Of a DNA stretch of 64,000 nucleotides, positions 34,699 through 43,414 are shown piece by piece. The stretch comes from Roseovarius salinarum (GTDB lineage Bacteria > Pseudomonadota > Alphaproteobacteria > Rhodobacterales > Rhodobacteraceae), in the NCBI RefSeq assembly GCF_002834145.1, contig NZ_PHNT01000008.1, forward strand, positions 85,556-149,555. Direction: 5' to 3'. The notes beneath the pieces were generated by a model. The model made no database searches, was not told the DNA's origin, and saw only the letters and a program-made list of their open reading frames with translations. A program made the position numbers and the translations under genes. Numbering within the stretch: the stretch's first letter is position 1; every line of letters begins with the position of its first letter.

Positions 34699-36354
34699 TC
34701 AGTTGGCCTGTCGCCGCAGGAATGCCGGGATCTCGATCTGGTCTTCGGCCGGATCGTCGTCGGGCTCGGCCTGCTCGGCCGGCGCGTGCATCGGCGGTTG
34801 CTGCCGCGCGGCGCGCGCCTGCTGGGGCCGTTCGGCCTCCTGCCCGCCGCCGGTCATCCGGTTGATGAGCGAATTGATGCCGAAGCGCGAGCGATCGGCC
34901 TCGCCACGGTCATGGTGGGCCTGCGCTCTCGCCTCCGCCGGCGCCTGCCCGCCGCCACGGCCGGAGGCGTTCCCGACAGCCGTCTGAAGCCGCTCCAGCG
35001 CCTCGGGCGATGGCGTGCCGGGCGCCGGGGCCCGCGGTGCCACGAAGGATTCGAGATCGTCATCGACGTTTTCCATCGCAGGCGCCTCGGGTTCGGGACG
35101 CGGCGTGTAGGCCGGCGGCGGCAGGTCGTCGCCCACGGCCGACTGTGCCGACGGCTCCTCGTCGAAGATATCCTCGCGCTGGTCCTCGGCAGCGGCGCGC
35201 TGCGCGTCGATCTCGTCGAACGGCAGGGGCTCCTGTGCCTGGGTCGCGCCGAACCGGGTTTCGGCGGCGGCCGGCTCATATACGTCAGGGGCCTCCGGTG
35301 CGGCCTCGACCGCCTGCGCGGCCTGTGCGGCCGGCTGCAGCGGCTCGGCCAGCGACCGCCGCGGCACGGGCGTTTCCGCGTAGACGTGGGATGCGTCGAT
35401 GCCGGTCGCGACGACGCTCACCCGCATCGTGCCCTCCATCCCGGTGTCCAGCGTGCTGCCCACGATGATGTTGGCCTCGGCGTCCACCTCCTCGCGGATG
35501 CGGTTGGCGGCCTCGTCCACCTCGAACAGCGTCAGGTCGTGCCCGCCGGTGATGTTGATCAGAACACCCTTGGCACCCTTGAGGCTGATCTCGTCCAGCA
35601 ACGGGTTGGCGATCGCCTTCTCGGAGGCCTGGATCGCGCGTTCGTCGCCCTCGGATTCGCCGGTGCCCATCATCGCCTTGCCCATCTCGTCCATCACCGC
35701 GCGGACGTCGGCGAAATCGAGGTTGATGAGACCCGGGCGCACCATCAGGTCGGTCACGCCCTTCACCCCCTGGTACAGCACGTCGTCGGCCATCGAGAAC
35801 GCCTCGGTGAAGGTCGTCTTCTCGTTGGCCAGCCGGAACAGGTTCTGGTTGGGGATGATGATGAGCGTGTCGACGACCTTCTGCAGCGCGTCGACGCCGT
35901 CCTCGGCCTGGCGCATGCGCTTGCCGCCCTCGAACTGGAAAGGCTTGGTAACGACGCCGACCGTCAGCACGCCCAGTTCGCGCGCGGCCTGAGCGATGAT
36001 CGGCGCGGCGCCGGTGCCGGTGCCACCGCCCATGCCGGCGGTGATGAAACACATGTGCGCCCCGGCAAGGTGATCGACGATCTGTTCGATGTTTTCCTCG
36101 GCGGCGGCGGCGCCGACGCTCGCGCGCGCCCCTGCGCCCAGCCCCTCGGTCACCTTCACGCCCAGCTGCACGCGGTGCTCGGCCGTGCTTTGCTGCAGCG
36201 CCTGGGCATCGGTGTTGGCCACGACGAAGTCCACCCCGTCGAGTTCCTTCGCGATCATGTTGTCCACGGCGTTCCCGCCGGCGCCCCCGACACCGAACAC
36301 GGTGATCCTGGGCTTGAGCTCTTCCCGTCCGGGCATCGTGAGATTGAGTGTCAT
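34699..36354 (-). CDS. ftsZ: Cell division protein FtsZ
   Basis: A 551-residue tubulin-like GTPase that forms the division ring. The GTP-binding signature GGGTGTG is at 109-115, and the T7 synergy loop has [11 protein letters not shown]. After about residue 325 a long proline/glutamate/glutamine-rich linker of roughly 215 residues leads to the C-terminal peptide [11 protein letters not shown], which binds FtsA and other partners. The long linker is normal for alphaproteobacteria. The ATG (36354-36352) follows GGCGGACAGAGCA. The 173-base gap to ftsA is AT-richer and probably holds a dedicated promoter. Confidence 0.97.
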   Translation of the reverse strand: MTLNLTMPGREELKPRITVFGVGGAGGNAVDNMIAKELDGVDFVVANTDAQALQQSTAEHRVQLGVKVTEGLGAGARASVGAAAAEENIEQIVDHLAGAHMCFITAGMGGGTGTGAAPIIAQAARELGVLTVGVVTKPFQFEGGKRMRQAEDGVDALQKVVDTLIIIPNQNLFRLANEKTTFTEAFSMADDVLYQGVKGVTDLMVRPGLINLDFADVRAVMDEMGKAMMGTGESEGDERAIQASEKAIANPLLDEISLKGAKGVLINITGGHDLTLFEVDEAANRIREEVDAEANIIVGSTLDTGMEGTMRVSVVATGIDASHVYAETPVPRRSLAEPLQPAAQAAQAVEAAPEAPDVYEPAAAETRFGATQAQEPLPFDEIDAQRAAAEDQREDIFDEEPSAQSAVGDDLPPPAYTPRPEPEAPAMENVDDDLESFVAPRAPAPGTPSPEALERLQTAVGNASGRGGGQAPAEARAQAHHDRGEADRSRFGINSLINRMTGGGQEAERPQQARAARQQPPMHAPAEQAEPDDDPAEDQIEIPAFLRRQAN

Positions 36355-36527
36355 TGCTCTGTCCGCCTGCTGTTATTCCCCGCTTGAACGGGTTTTTACC
36401 GCCTTATTTTGCCCATTCTTACCGATACGGGCGCCATTCGTCACGAAAAAATCGTGCATTCCCACGAAATATGGGCCAACTTCGACCGCTTTACGCGGGG
36501 TTTTGCCGAGTCGCGCAGATATAGCGG

Positions 36528-37862
36528 TCACCAATTGTCCTTGAACCATTTCAACGCCCGTTTCAGCGGCCGGGCGGCGTAGCGCTCCACGGGGATCTCG
36601 AAATCCCACCATTCGTCCTGCGGGTTGGCCGCCTGCAGGCACATGCCCACGGCGCTGGCAAAGCCCGGCCCGGTCGCCGCCTGCGGCAGCCCGTGCACCC
36701 GCATCGGCCGCCCCAGCCGGACCTGCTGGCCCAGGATGCGCGCGGCCAGCGCATCGAGGCCGGGGATCTGGCTGCCCCCGCCGGTCAGCACGATCTGCTG
36801 GCTTGGCAGATGATCGAAACCGGCCGCGTCGAGGCGCGTGCGCACCTCCTCGAGGATCTCCTCGACCCGCGGGCGCATGATTCCGATGAGTTCCGCGCGG
36901 CTCACCTTCCGGCGGTCGTGATCCCAGTCGCCGGTATCGCCCCCGATCTCGATCATGTCGCGATCGTCCATGCCGGTGGCCACCAGTCCGCCGTAGAAGG
37001 TCTTGATCCGCTCGGCCACGGCCTTGGGCACCTGCAGGCCCATCGAGATGTCGCTGGTGACGTGATCGCCGCCGATGCGCACGGTGTCTGCATAGAGCAT
37101 GTGCTTTTTCACGAAGATCGAGATGCCCGCCGAGCCGCCGCCGAGGTCGACGCAGGCCGCGCCCAGTTCCTGTTCGTCCTCCACGAGCGCCGCGACCCCG
37201 GAAACGTACGCCGACGAGGCCAGCCCGGCGAGTTCCAGATCGCACCGTTTCACGCAGTGCGCGAGGTTCTGGACCGCCGCGGCATCGACGGTCAGCATGT
37301 GCATGTCGGTCGAAAGGCTCTGGCCCATCTGCCCGCGCGGGTCGGACAGGCCCGAGCGGTGGTCGAGCGCGAAGTTCACCGGTTGCGCGTGCAGCACCTC
37401 GCGGCCGGCGCCGTAGTCGGGAAGATCGCAGGCCGAGAGCACGCGGCCGATGTCCTGCTCGGTCACGACGTGCCCCTCGAGATCCACCTGCCCGGTCAAC
37501 CCGTAGGAGCGCGGCGCCGCACCCGAGAAACAGGCGATCACGTGATCGACGCGCAGCCCGGCCATCTTCTGCGCCGCCTGCACGGCGGTGCGGATCGCGC
37601 GCTCGGTTTCGGCCATCGCCTCGACCTCGCCGAAGCGCACGCCCCGCGACCGCGTCGTCGCCGCGCCGATCACGCGAAAGCCTGCCTGCCCGGCCATCGC
37701 GCCTATTCCCTCGCCCTCGGCCAGACGGTCGCTGCCGTCGAACCGCAACACGAGGCAGGCGATCTTCGACGTGCCGACATCCAGCACCGCGACGACGCCC
37801 CGCTGGATCGCCGTCCGGCGAAGGTTGCGCATCGCGCGTTGCGATTCGTAGAGTTCGATCAT
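36528..37862 (-). CDS. ftsA: Cell division protein FtsA
   Basis: A 444-residue actin-like ATPase that tethers FtsZ to the membrane. Phosphate-binding motifs are VAVLDVGTSKIACLV near the N-terminus and ACVDLGGGSAGISIF in the middle; IVLTGGGSQIPGL is the adenosine motif. The C-terminus ends in an amphipathic segment (RPLKRALKWFKDNW) fitting the membrane-targeting helix. Its ATG (37862-37860) overlaps the ftsQ stop (ATGA). The frame stays open through ftsQ, but that extension is not FtsA-like. Confidence 0.96.
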   Translation of the reverse strand: MIELYESQRAMRNLRRTAIQRGVVAVLDVGTSKIACLVLRFDGSDRLAEGEGIGAMAGQAGFRVIGAATTRSRGVRFGEVEAMAETERAIRTAVQAAQKMAGLRVDHVIACFSGAAPRSYGLTGQVDLEGHVVTEQDIGRVLSACDLPDYGAGREVLHAQPVNFALDHRSGLSDPRGQMGQSLSTDMHMLTVDAAAVQNLAHCVKRCDLELAGLASSAYVSGVAALVEDEQELGAACVDLGGGSAGISIFVKKHMLYADTVRIGGDHVTSDISMGLQVPKAVAERIKTFYGGLVATGMDDRDMIEIGGDTGDWDHDRRKVSRAELIGIMRPRVEEILEEVRTRLDAAGFDHLPSQQIVLTGGGSQIPGLDALAARILGQQVRLGRPMRVHGLPQAATGPGFASAVGMCLQAANPQDEWWDFEIPVERYAARPLKRALKWFKDNW

Positions 37863-38734
37863 CCGTCCGCAGCCTCCAGACTGATCTTGCGCACGCGCCG
37901 CCATTCCTTCAGCGCGTGGGGCGTCATCCTCACCGTGGGCCGGTCGGCCAGCCGCATGTCGATGGCGACAACGTCGCGGGCCAGCATGTCCTGTGCCTGC
38001 GACAGCGCGATCACCCGCTCGAGGGCGCGCACCGCCGCGCGCTCGGGCAGCAGGATCCGCTGGCCGCGGTCGAGCACGACATCCCAGCGCCGTTCGCCCA
38101 CACGCACGAACCCCTTGAGGCGCGCGCGCAGCGGCGCGGCGGCCTGACGAAGGCGCAACGCTTCGGCCACCGCGGCATCGGCGCCCTCCCCGGCCAGCAT
38201 CGGCAGGTCGGGATGGGCGGTGCGGCGCGCCGCGGGGTCGAGCACCACGCCCTCGCGGTCCACCAGCGCCACCCCCTCGGCGCGGCGCCACAGCGCCGCC
38301 GGCTGGCGTTCCGCCACCTTCGCCTCGAGCACGCCGCCCTGCTTGATCCGCAGGTCGGCATGCCGGACGGCGGGCAGTGCCTCGATCATCCCGCGCAACC
38401 GGTCGAGGTCCAGGTCGAAGGAACTGACCGGCAGCGCGTGCGGGAATATCTCGCGGATCTCGCCGGCCAGAGGGTCGCTGGCCCCTTCGACGGCCAGAAG
38501 GTCGACCATGAACTCGGGGCGCGTCTCGATCTGCCGGCGCAGGTCGATCAGCGCCAGCGCCATCGCCTCCTGCCGCTCGGGCTGCGACAGGTAGCCGGCG
38601 GCGATCGCGAAGCACAGCCCGAAGGGCAGGCCGACGCGGAGCAGGCCACGGAACAGCGGCGTCAGCATCAGCCGCTGCAGCCGGTAGCGCAGGCGCGACG
38701 GCGCGGGATCGGTCCGGGGCGTCACCGGTCGCAC
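37859..38734 (-). CDS. ftsQ: Cell division protein FtsQ
   Basis: A 291-residue bitopic membrane protein linking early and late divisome parts. One transmembrane helix lies at about residues 30-50 (LLRVGLPFGLCFAIAAGYL). A POTRA domain follows (FMVDLLAVEGASDPLAGEIR, about 75-145), then the FtsQ beta domain. I start at GTG 38734, seven bases after GGAGG, which overlaps ddl by 13 bases; a second GTG at 38725 would overlap the ddl stop (GTGA). Confidence 0.92.
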   Translation of the reverse strand: MRPVTPRTDPAPSRLRYRLQRLMLTPLFRGLLRVGLPFGLCFAIAAGYLSQPERQEAMALALIDLRRQIETRPEFMVDLLAVEGASDPLAGEIREIFPHALPVSSFDLDLDRLRGMIEALPAVRHADLRIKQGGVLEAKVAERQPAALWRRAEGVALVDREGVVLDPAARRTAHPDLPMLAGEGADAAVAEALRLRQAAAPLRARLKGFVRVGERRWDVVLDRGQRILLPERAAVRALERVIALSQAQDMLARDVVAIDMRLADRPTVRMTPHALKEWRRVRKISLEAADG

Positions 38735-39642
38735 GAGGCATCCTCCACGATCCAGCGGCACATCGCGCCGAACCCGATGCCGGCCACCCGGCCCTGTTCC
38801 GGCGACAGCGAGGTGGGCGTCATCCCCGGCTGCGTGTTCGTCTCGAGCAACACCAGCCCGTCGAGGCCGCGCGACTCGTCCCAGCGGAAATCGGTTCGGC
38901 TCAGCCCGCGGCAGCCCAGCGCGTGGTGGGCGCGCCGGGCGTAGTCCATGCAGGCATCGAAGATTTCCCCGGGCACCTCGGCGGGGACGACGTGGCGCGA
39001 GCCGCCGGGCTTGTATTTCGCGTCGTAGTCATACCAGCCGTCGGTGATGATGTCGGTGACCGTCAGCGCGCGGCCGCCCATCACGGTCGTCGTCAGTTCG
39101 CGCCCGGGCGCGTAGCTTTCCACCATGACGGTATCGGGCATGTCCGCTGCCAGCCGCGGCGGGGCGTTGGCCGCCTCGTGGACGATGTAGACGCCCACCG
39201 AGGAGCCTTCGTTGTTGGGCTTGACCACATAGGGCGGGTCCATCACGTGGCGCGCGCGCACGGCGTCGCGGGCGGCCAGGCGGCTTTCGACCACCGGCAG
39301 CCCGGCGGCGCGGTAGGCCGCCTTCGACCGCTGCTTGTCCATGGCCAGCGCCGAGGAAAGCACGCCCGAGTGGGTATAGGGCAGCCCCATCCACTCCAGC
39401 AGGCCCTGCACGCAGCCATCCTCGCCCCACCGGCCGTGGAGCGCGTTGAAAACGATGTCGGGGGAGAGGTCGTGCAGGCGCACGCAGAGGTCGCGGCCGG
39501 CATCGACCTCGACCACCTCGAATCCCTCGTCCCGCAAGGCGGCGGCGCATTCACGGCCCGTGACCAACGACACTTCGCGCTCTGACGAAGGGCCTCCCAT
39601 GATGACCGCCACTTTGGGGGTTGCTCTGCCCGAACCAACCAC
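38722..39642 (-). CDS. ddl: D-alanine--D-alanine ligase
   Basis: A 306-residue ATP-grasp enzyme joining two D-alanines for peptidoglycan precursors. Key segments are VAVIMGGPSSEREVSL, the ATP-grasp PYVVKPNNEGSSVGVYI, and LLETNTQPGMTPTSL with metal-binding Glu and Asn. The start is taken as GTG (39642-39640), six bases after TTGAGG; a TTG at 39654 is the longer option. It sits between murB and ftsQ, the standard alphaproteobacterial order. Confidence 0.95.
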   Translation of the reverse strand: MVGSGRATPKVAVIMGGPSSEREVSLVTGRECAAALRDEGFEVVEVDAGRDLCVRLHDLSPDIVFNALHGRWGEDGCVQGLLEWMGLPYTHSGVLSSALAMDKQRSKAAYRAAGLPVVESRLAARDAVRARHVMDPPYVVKPNNEGSSVGVYIVHEAANAPPRLAADMPDTVMVESYAPGRELTTTVMGGRALTVTDIITDGWYDYDAKYKPGGSRHVVPAEVPGEIFDACMDYARRAHHALGCRGLSRTDFRWDESRGLDGLVLLETNTQPGMTPTSLSPEQGRVAGIGFGAMCRWIVEDASCDR

Positions 39643-39678
39643 CGTGTGCCTCAATATCCCGGGCCGTTTGCCCGGCCC
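39640..39678 (-). repeat. Possible fifth, degenerate 3' composite element (downstream of murB)
   Basis: On the minus strand GGGCCG-N6-CGGCCC (39678-39661) forms a 6-bp hairpin, about 52 bases after the murB stop. It is followed at once by CCCGGGATATT and GAGGCACA. This keeps the layout but only part of the conserved box. The box end supplies the ddl ribosome binding site. Confidence 0.3.
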
Positions 39679-39729
39679 TTTCGTTGCGCGGACCGTTTCC
39701 CGGCCCGGTTGTTCTTGCCGTCCCCGCGC

Positions 39730-40677
39730 TCAGGTGTCGTGGTGGCCTGTCGCGGGCGGGGCCGGTTCGCCGACCCTCATGATTTCCCACTGTAACTCTA
39801 TTCCGCTGGTCTGGAAAACCCTTTTTCGCACCGTCTCGCCCAGCCCCTCGAGGTCCGCCGCCGTGGCGTCGCCGGTGTTGACGAGGAAGTTGGGGTGCTT
39901 GGGGCTCATCTGCGCGCCACCCTGCCGCGCGCCGCGCAGGCCCGCGTCCTCGATCACCTTCCAGGCTTTCAACTCGTGCGTGTCGTCGGCGCGCCCCGTG
40001 CTGGAATGCCCGGCCGGGTTGCGGAAGGTCGAGCCCGCGGTGCGGTCCTTCGTGGGCTGGGTGGCGTCGCGTTTTTCCAGCTGCGCGGCCATCTTCGCGG
40101 CCAGCGCGTCCGGGTCGCCCGCCGGCCCCTCGAAAACCGCCTCGGTGATCACCCAGCCCTCCGGCAGGTCGGTCTGGCGGTAGCCGAAGTTCAGGTCGTC
40201 CGCGCCCAGCCGCACCACCTCGCCCGCGCGCGTGACGGCCGTGGCCTCAACGAAGACGTCCGCCGTGTAGGTGCCGTAACAGCCCGCGTTCATCCGCACC
40301 GCCCCGCCGACGGCGCCGGGGATGGTGCGCAGGAAGGTCAGGTCGACACCCGCCTGCGCGGCCTTGCGCGCGACATGCGCGTCCAGCGCCGCCGCCCCCG
40401 CGGTCACCCGCGTGCCCGCGACGTGGATGTGGTTGAACCCCCGCCCCAGCCGGACGACGACGCCGCGCAGCCCGCCGTCGCGCACGATCAGGTTCGATCC
40501 CACGCCCATCGTAAAGACCGGCACCGCCGGGTCAAGATCGCGCAGGAAGGCGGCAAGGTCGTCGGCGTCGGCGGGCTGGAACAGCCAGTCCGCCGGCCCG
40601 CCCACGCGCAGCCACGTCAGGTCGGACAGAGGGCGGTCCGCGGACAGTTTGCCGCGGGGGGTGGGAAGCGTCGTCAT
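39730..40677 (-). CDS. murB: UDP-N-acetylenolpyruvoylglucosamine reductase
   Basis: A 315-residue FAD enzyme that reduces enolpyruvyl-UDP-GlcNAc to UDP-MurNAc. FAD-binding motifs are [11 protein letters not shown] and [13 protein letters not shown] near the N-terminus and the [18 protein letters not shown] segment. The active-site serine is in [13 protein letters not shown], and the terminal [10 protein letters not shown] holds the conserved glutamate. The ATG (40677-40675) follows AAGAGCCTGCC. It is 78 bases downstream of an unrecognised gene. Confidence 0.95.
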   Translation of the reverse strand: MTTLPTPRGKLSADRPLSDLTWLRVGGPADWLFQPADADDLAAFLRDLDPAVPVFTMGVGSNLIVRDGGLRGVVVRLGRGFNHIHVAGTRVTAGAAALDAHVARKAAQAGVDLTFLRTIPGAVGGAVRMNAGCYGTYTADVFVEATAVTRAGEVVRLGADDLNFGYRQTDLPEGWVITEAVFEGPAGDPDALAAKMAAQLEKRDATQPTKDRTAGSTFRNPAGHSSTGRADDTHELKAWKVIEDAGLRGARQGGAQMSPKHPNFLVNTGDATAADLEGLGETVRKRVFQTSGIELQWEIMRVGEPAPPATGHHDT

Positions 40678-40755
40678 GGCAGGCTCTTTGCCCGCCCCGA
40701 GGGCCGAGGTAAAGGGGCGCCATACGAGGCCGGCGCAAAAGGCCGGGCGCCTGCA

Positions 40756-41403
40756 TCACTCTTTTTCGGAAGGCCGGCTGGAACCCAACGCTTGCCGCAG
40801 ATTGCCCAGCTTGCCGCCACCATAAGCAAGCCCGCCGATCCCGACGGCAGCCAGCGCCGGCACGCCCATCGCCGTGAATAGCCCGGTGGTCGCACCGATC
40901 AGCGCGATCCGGCAGGTCGAATCCACGTTCTCAGCAGCATTGTCCTGCAGCCACTCGCGCATCAAACGGGCATGCCGGGAAAGAAGGCGGCCCATGGTCG
41001 CCGCGTCATCCTCAGTTGGCGCGCCTTCGGAGGGCAGGTTCTGGTGCAGTTGCTCCACCCCCGTTCGCATCTTCCCGAGGAAGTCCAGCAGCCGCGCCCT
41101 TTCGTCCGGGTCGATGGTGTTGCTGCCTCTGACGCGCTCCTCCTCGTCGCCGATCAATTGCCAGAGCGCGTCGAGTTCCAGCGGTAAAGCGGAAAGGTTT
41201 GCCGCCACTGCGCGCCGGATGGCCGTGACGGTTTCCGGAGCGCGCGCGTCCGGGCCGTGATGCGCCCGGCGGATTTCCTCGATCTCCGTGTTCACCGCCT
41301 CGGGCCCGGCGTCCCAGGTGGCGGTGTCGATCAGGGCGACCTTTTCCAGCAGGTTGTGATCGGGCGGGGTGCAAGGCTCAGTCGCCGCCGCCCACCCATG
41401 CAC
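40756..41403 (-). CDS. Uncharacterised protein with C-terminal hydrophobic segment
   Basis: A 215-residue protein of unrecognised family lying between cell-wall genes. The first 150 residues are charged and helical (TEIEEIRRAHHGPD, LELDALWQLIGDEEERVRG). Residues about 165-195 are hydrophobic (IALIGATTGLFTAMGVPALAAVGIGGL) and could be one or two membrane helices or a glycine-rich hairpin. By eye, its third positions are less GC-extreme than its neighbours, hinting at later acquisition. The start at 41403 overlaps the preceding small gene by 26 bases and has no good ribosome binding site, so the true N-terminus may be shorter. Confidence 0.55.
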   Translation of the reverse strand: MHGWAAATEPCTPPDHNLLEKVALIDTATWDAGPEAVNTEIEEIRRAHHGPDARAPETVTAIRRAVAANLSALPLELDALWQLIGDEEERVRGSNTIDPDERARLLDFLGKMRTGVEQLHQNLPSEGAPTEDDAATMGRLLSRHARLMREWLQDNAAENVDSTCRIALIGATTGLFTAMGVPALAAVGIGGLAYGGGKLGNLRQALGSSRPSEKE

Positions 41404-41653
41404 CCAGGGCGTAGAGGCCGGCGCAGACCGCGGCGATGCCGGCCCAGCCCATGAGGACGGCCGCGGGGCTGACGGCCGGGGCCTCGGCGCCCGCCAGCGC
41501 GGCCCCCGTCAGCGCGGCCAGCGCGGTGTAGCCCGCGAAGATCGCCGCGATGCGCCCCGCGCGGCGCGCCAGCCCCTCGGACAGCGCGACCCAGGCCACC
41601 AGCGGCGCCAGCGCCCAGCCGGCATAGGCCAGCACCGGGGCCAGCTCACCCAT
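41378..41653 (-). CDS. Small three-helix membrane protein
   Basis: A 91-residue protein with three predicted transmembrane segments (about 5-25, 34-56 and 63-87), rich in alanine and glycine. I do not recognise a family. Its ATG overlaps the preceding DUF2484 gene by eight bases and its end overlaps the next gene, so it is embedded in a compressed operon between murC and murB. Coding is supported by position and overlap more than by motif. Confidence 0.5.
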   Translation of the reverse strand: MGELAPVLAYAGWALAPLVAWVALSEGLARRAGRIAAIFAGYTALAALTGAALAGAEAPAVSPAAVLMGWAGIAAVCAGLYALGAWVGGGD

Positions 41654-41918
41654 CGCGGGGGCCCTCCCCGCCGGCGGGGCGGCGGCCCGTGACCGCGCGC
41701 CACAGATACCACGCCGGCCAGCGCAGCACGCTCATCCCGGCGCCCAGCACCAGCAGGCCGACCCAGGGGCCGTTTTCCCAGGTGACATAACCCACCAGCG
41801 GGATCCCCGTGGCGATCAGCACCCAGGCGCGGCGCCAGTGCCTGTCGCGGCTGGGGATCATCGCGGCGATGTTGGCGAGAATGGCCCACAGGCAGGCAAG
41901 AAGAAGCGAAGTGGTCAT
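41646..41918 (-). CDS. DUF2484 family membrane protein (second copy)
   Basis: A 90-residue protein with the DUF2484 N-terminus LLLACLWAILANIAAMIPSRDRHWRRAW: a first helix ending in a conserved ILANxAAMxPSR-like segment. Two or three membrane helices are predicted. The family is typical of Rhodobacteraceae and often lies between murC and murB. Its ATG (41918-41916) overlaps the stop of the first DUF2484 gene (ATGA). Function unknown; location suggests an envelope role. Confidence 0.7.
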   Translation of the reverse strand: MTTSLLLACLWAILANIAAMIPSRDRHWRRAWVLIATGIPLVGYVTWENGPWVGLLVLGAGMSVLRWPAWYLWRAVTGRRPAGGEGPRDG

Positions 41919-42169
41919 CGGCACACCCCCCTGGCCCGCGCGACGGCGCGTTTCAGGCCATGGCGCAGCGGCTTGCGGAACATAGAAAGGACGGCCAGCG
42001 CGGCCAGCGCGGCGGCGAGCATCCCCGCCTCGTGGCCCAGCCGCCAGACCAGCACGGGCGCCGCGGCCAGCAGCGCGAGCCCCGGCGCGATCTGCCAGCG
42101 CACCGGCAGCATCGCCACCCCCACCCCCGCGAGGACCCACAGGCAGGCAAGAACCACCGCCATATTCAC
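41915..42169 (-). CDS. DUF2484 family membrane protein (first copy)
   Basis: An 84-residue paralogue of the following gene. Both share a VLACLWVLAGVGVAMLP/LLACLWAILANIAAMIP N-terminus, a central hydrophobic pair and a basic C-terminus. The GTG start (42169-42167) overlaps the permease stop (GTGA). Tandem DUF2484 genes suggest local duplication or two subunits of one small membrane complex, which is inference. Confidence 0.65.
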   Translation of the reverse strand: MNMAVVLACLWVLAGVGVAMLPVRWQIAPGLALLAAAPVLVWRLGHEAGMLAAALAALAVLSMFRKPLRHGLKRAVARARGVCR

Positions 42170-43356
42170 GCGCTCACCGTGGCGCTGACAGCGAGCGCGG
42201 CGAGCGCGGCCAGCAGCCCCAGCACCGGCACGGCCATCGGCACGGTGAAGGGCGCCCGCGCCGGGCCGCGCCGCTTGGCCGCGACAAGCGCGGCGTTGAC
42301 CAGCACGAAGGCGACCAGGAGGATGGTCGAGGTGACCTCGGCCAGCGCGGCCACCTGCAGGCCCAGCGCGCCGGCGATCACCACCGCGCCCACCAGCGCG
42401 GTGGCCCGCACCGGCGTGCCCAGCCGCGGGTGCGCGTGGTGGAACACGGCGAAGGCCCGGCTGCGCCGGCCCAGCCCGAACAGCACGCGCGAGACCATGA
42501 CGATCTGCGCCAGCACCCCGTTGAGCGCGGCCGCCACCGCGATCAGCGACAGGAAATGCCCGCTGCCGCCCGGTCCGGCCTGCCAGACCAGCGCGAGCGG
42601 CTGTTCGCTGGGCCCCAGCCGATCGAGCGGCACCGCGCGCACCGCGGCGAAGGAGACCAGCGCGTAGAGCACGCTGGTGATCGCCAGCGACAGCAGGATC
42701 GCCCGCGGCAGGGTGCGTTCGGGGTGTGGCACCTCCTCGGCCATGTTGACGATATCCTCGAAGCCGATGAAGGCGAAGAAGGCCAGCACGGCCGCCGAGG
42801 CCACGCCGGCCCAGGCGATTCCCGCCGGCGCGGTGAAGTCGACCGCCGCGGGCGCGGTGAACCCGGCGTAGACCACCAGGATCAGCCCCAGCACCTCAAG
42901 CGCGGTGAAGACGGCGGCGACCGCCAGGCTTTCCAGCACGCCGGCGATGGCGACACCGACGATCACCAGCCCGATCACCGCGGCGGTGGCATGGTACGGC
43001 AGATCGACCACCGAGACCAGATAGCCCGTGCCGCCGCGCAGGACGGCGGCCGCCGAGACCGTCCCGGCGGCGACGATGCCCAGCCCCACCACGATGCCCA
43101 TCACCGGAAGGTTCAGGCCCTTGGCGACGTAGATCGCCTCGCCCGCGGCCTCGGGCAGGCGGGTGGAGAACTCGGCGTAACTCAGCGCCGTGGGCGCCGC
43201 GATCAGCCCGGCAAGAAGGAAGGAGACCGGCGCCCAGACGCCCGCGTCGGCCGCCACGGCGCCCACCAGCACGTAGATTCCCGCCCCCACCATGACGCCG
43301 ACGCCGTAGGCCGTGAGAAGACCCAGGCCGATCCGGCGCTTGAGAGCCTCAGCCAT
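42166..43356 (-). CDS. APC family amino acid/polyamine permease
   Basis: A 396-residue membrane transporter with about eleven or twelve hydrophobic helices. The first helix GLLTAYGVGVMVGAGIYVL contains the conserved GxGIY substrate-binding kink of APC transporters, and FFAFIGFEDIVNMAEEVPHPERTLP is the typical TM6-TM7 loop. It belongs to the cationic or general amino acid antiporter type, but the substrate is unknown. It follows murC by 58 bases and overlaps the next gene, an unusual cargo for a cell-wall operon. Confidence 0.85.
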   Translation of the reverse strand: MAEALKRRIGLGLLTAYGVGVMVGAGIYVLVGAVAADAGVWAPVSFLLAGLIAAPTALSYAEFSTRLPEAAGEAIYVAKGLNLPVMGIVVGLGIVAAGTVSAAAVLRGGTGYLVSVVDLPYHATAAVIGLVIVGVAIAGVLESLAVAAVFTALEVLGLILVVYAGFTAPAAVDFTAPAGIAWAGVASAAVLAFFAFIGFEDIVNMAEEVPHPERTLPRAILLSLAITSVLYALVSFAAVRAVPLDRLGPSEQPLALVWQAGPGGSGHFLSLIAVAAALNGVLAQIVMVSRVLFGLGRRSRAFAVFHHAHPRLGTPVRATALVGAVVIAGALGLQVAALAEVTSTILLVAFVLVNAALVAAKRRGPARAPFTVPMAVPVLGLLAALAALAVSATVSA

Positions 43357-43414
43357 GGCCCTTGCTCGCTTGCGGCGGGGGCGCGGGTGGTATGACGGGG
43401 GCGGTCGGCACGGC

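Noticed and set aside
36528..38741. A single frame spanning ftsA and most of ftsQ
   Set aside because: The first half in this frame is not protein-like, whereas ftsQ is intact in another frame and the ATGA overlap defines the ftsA start.
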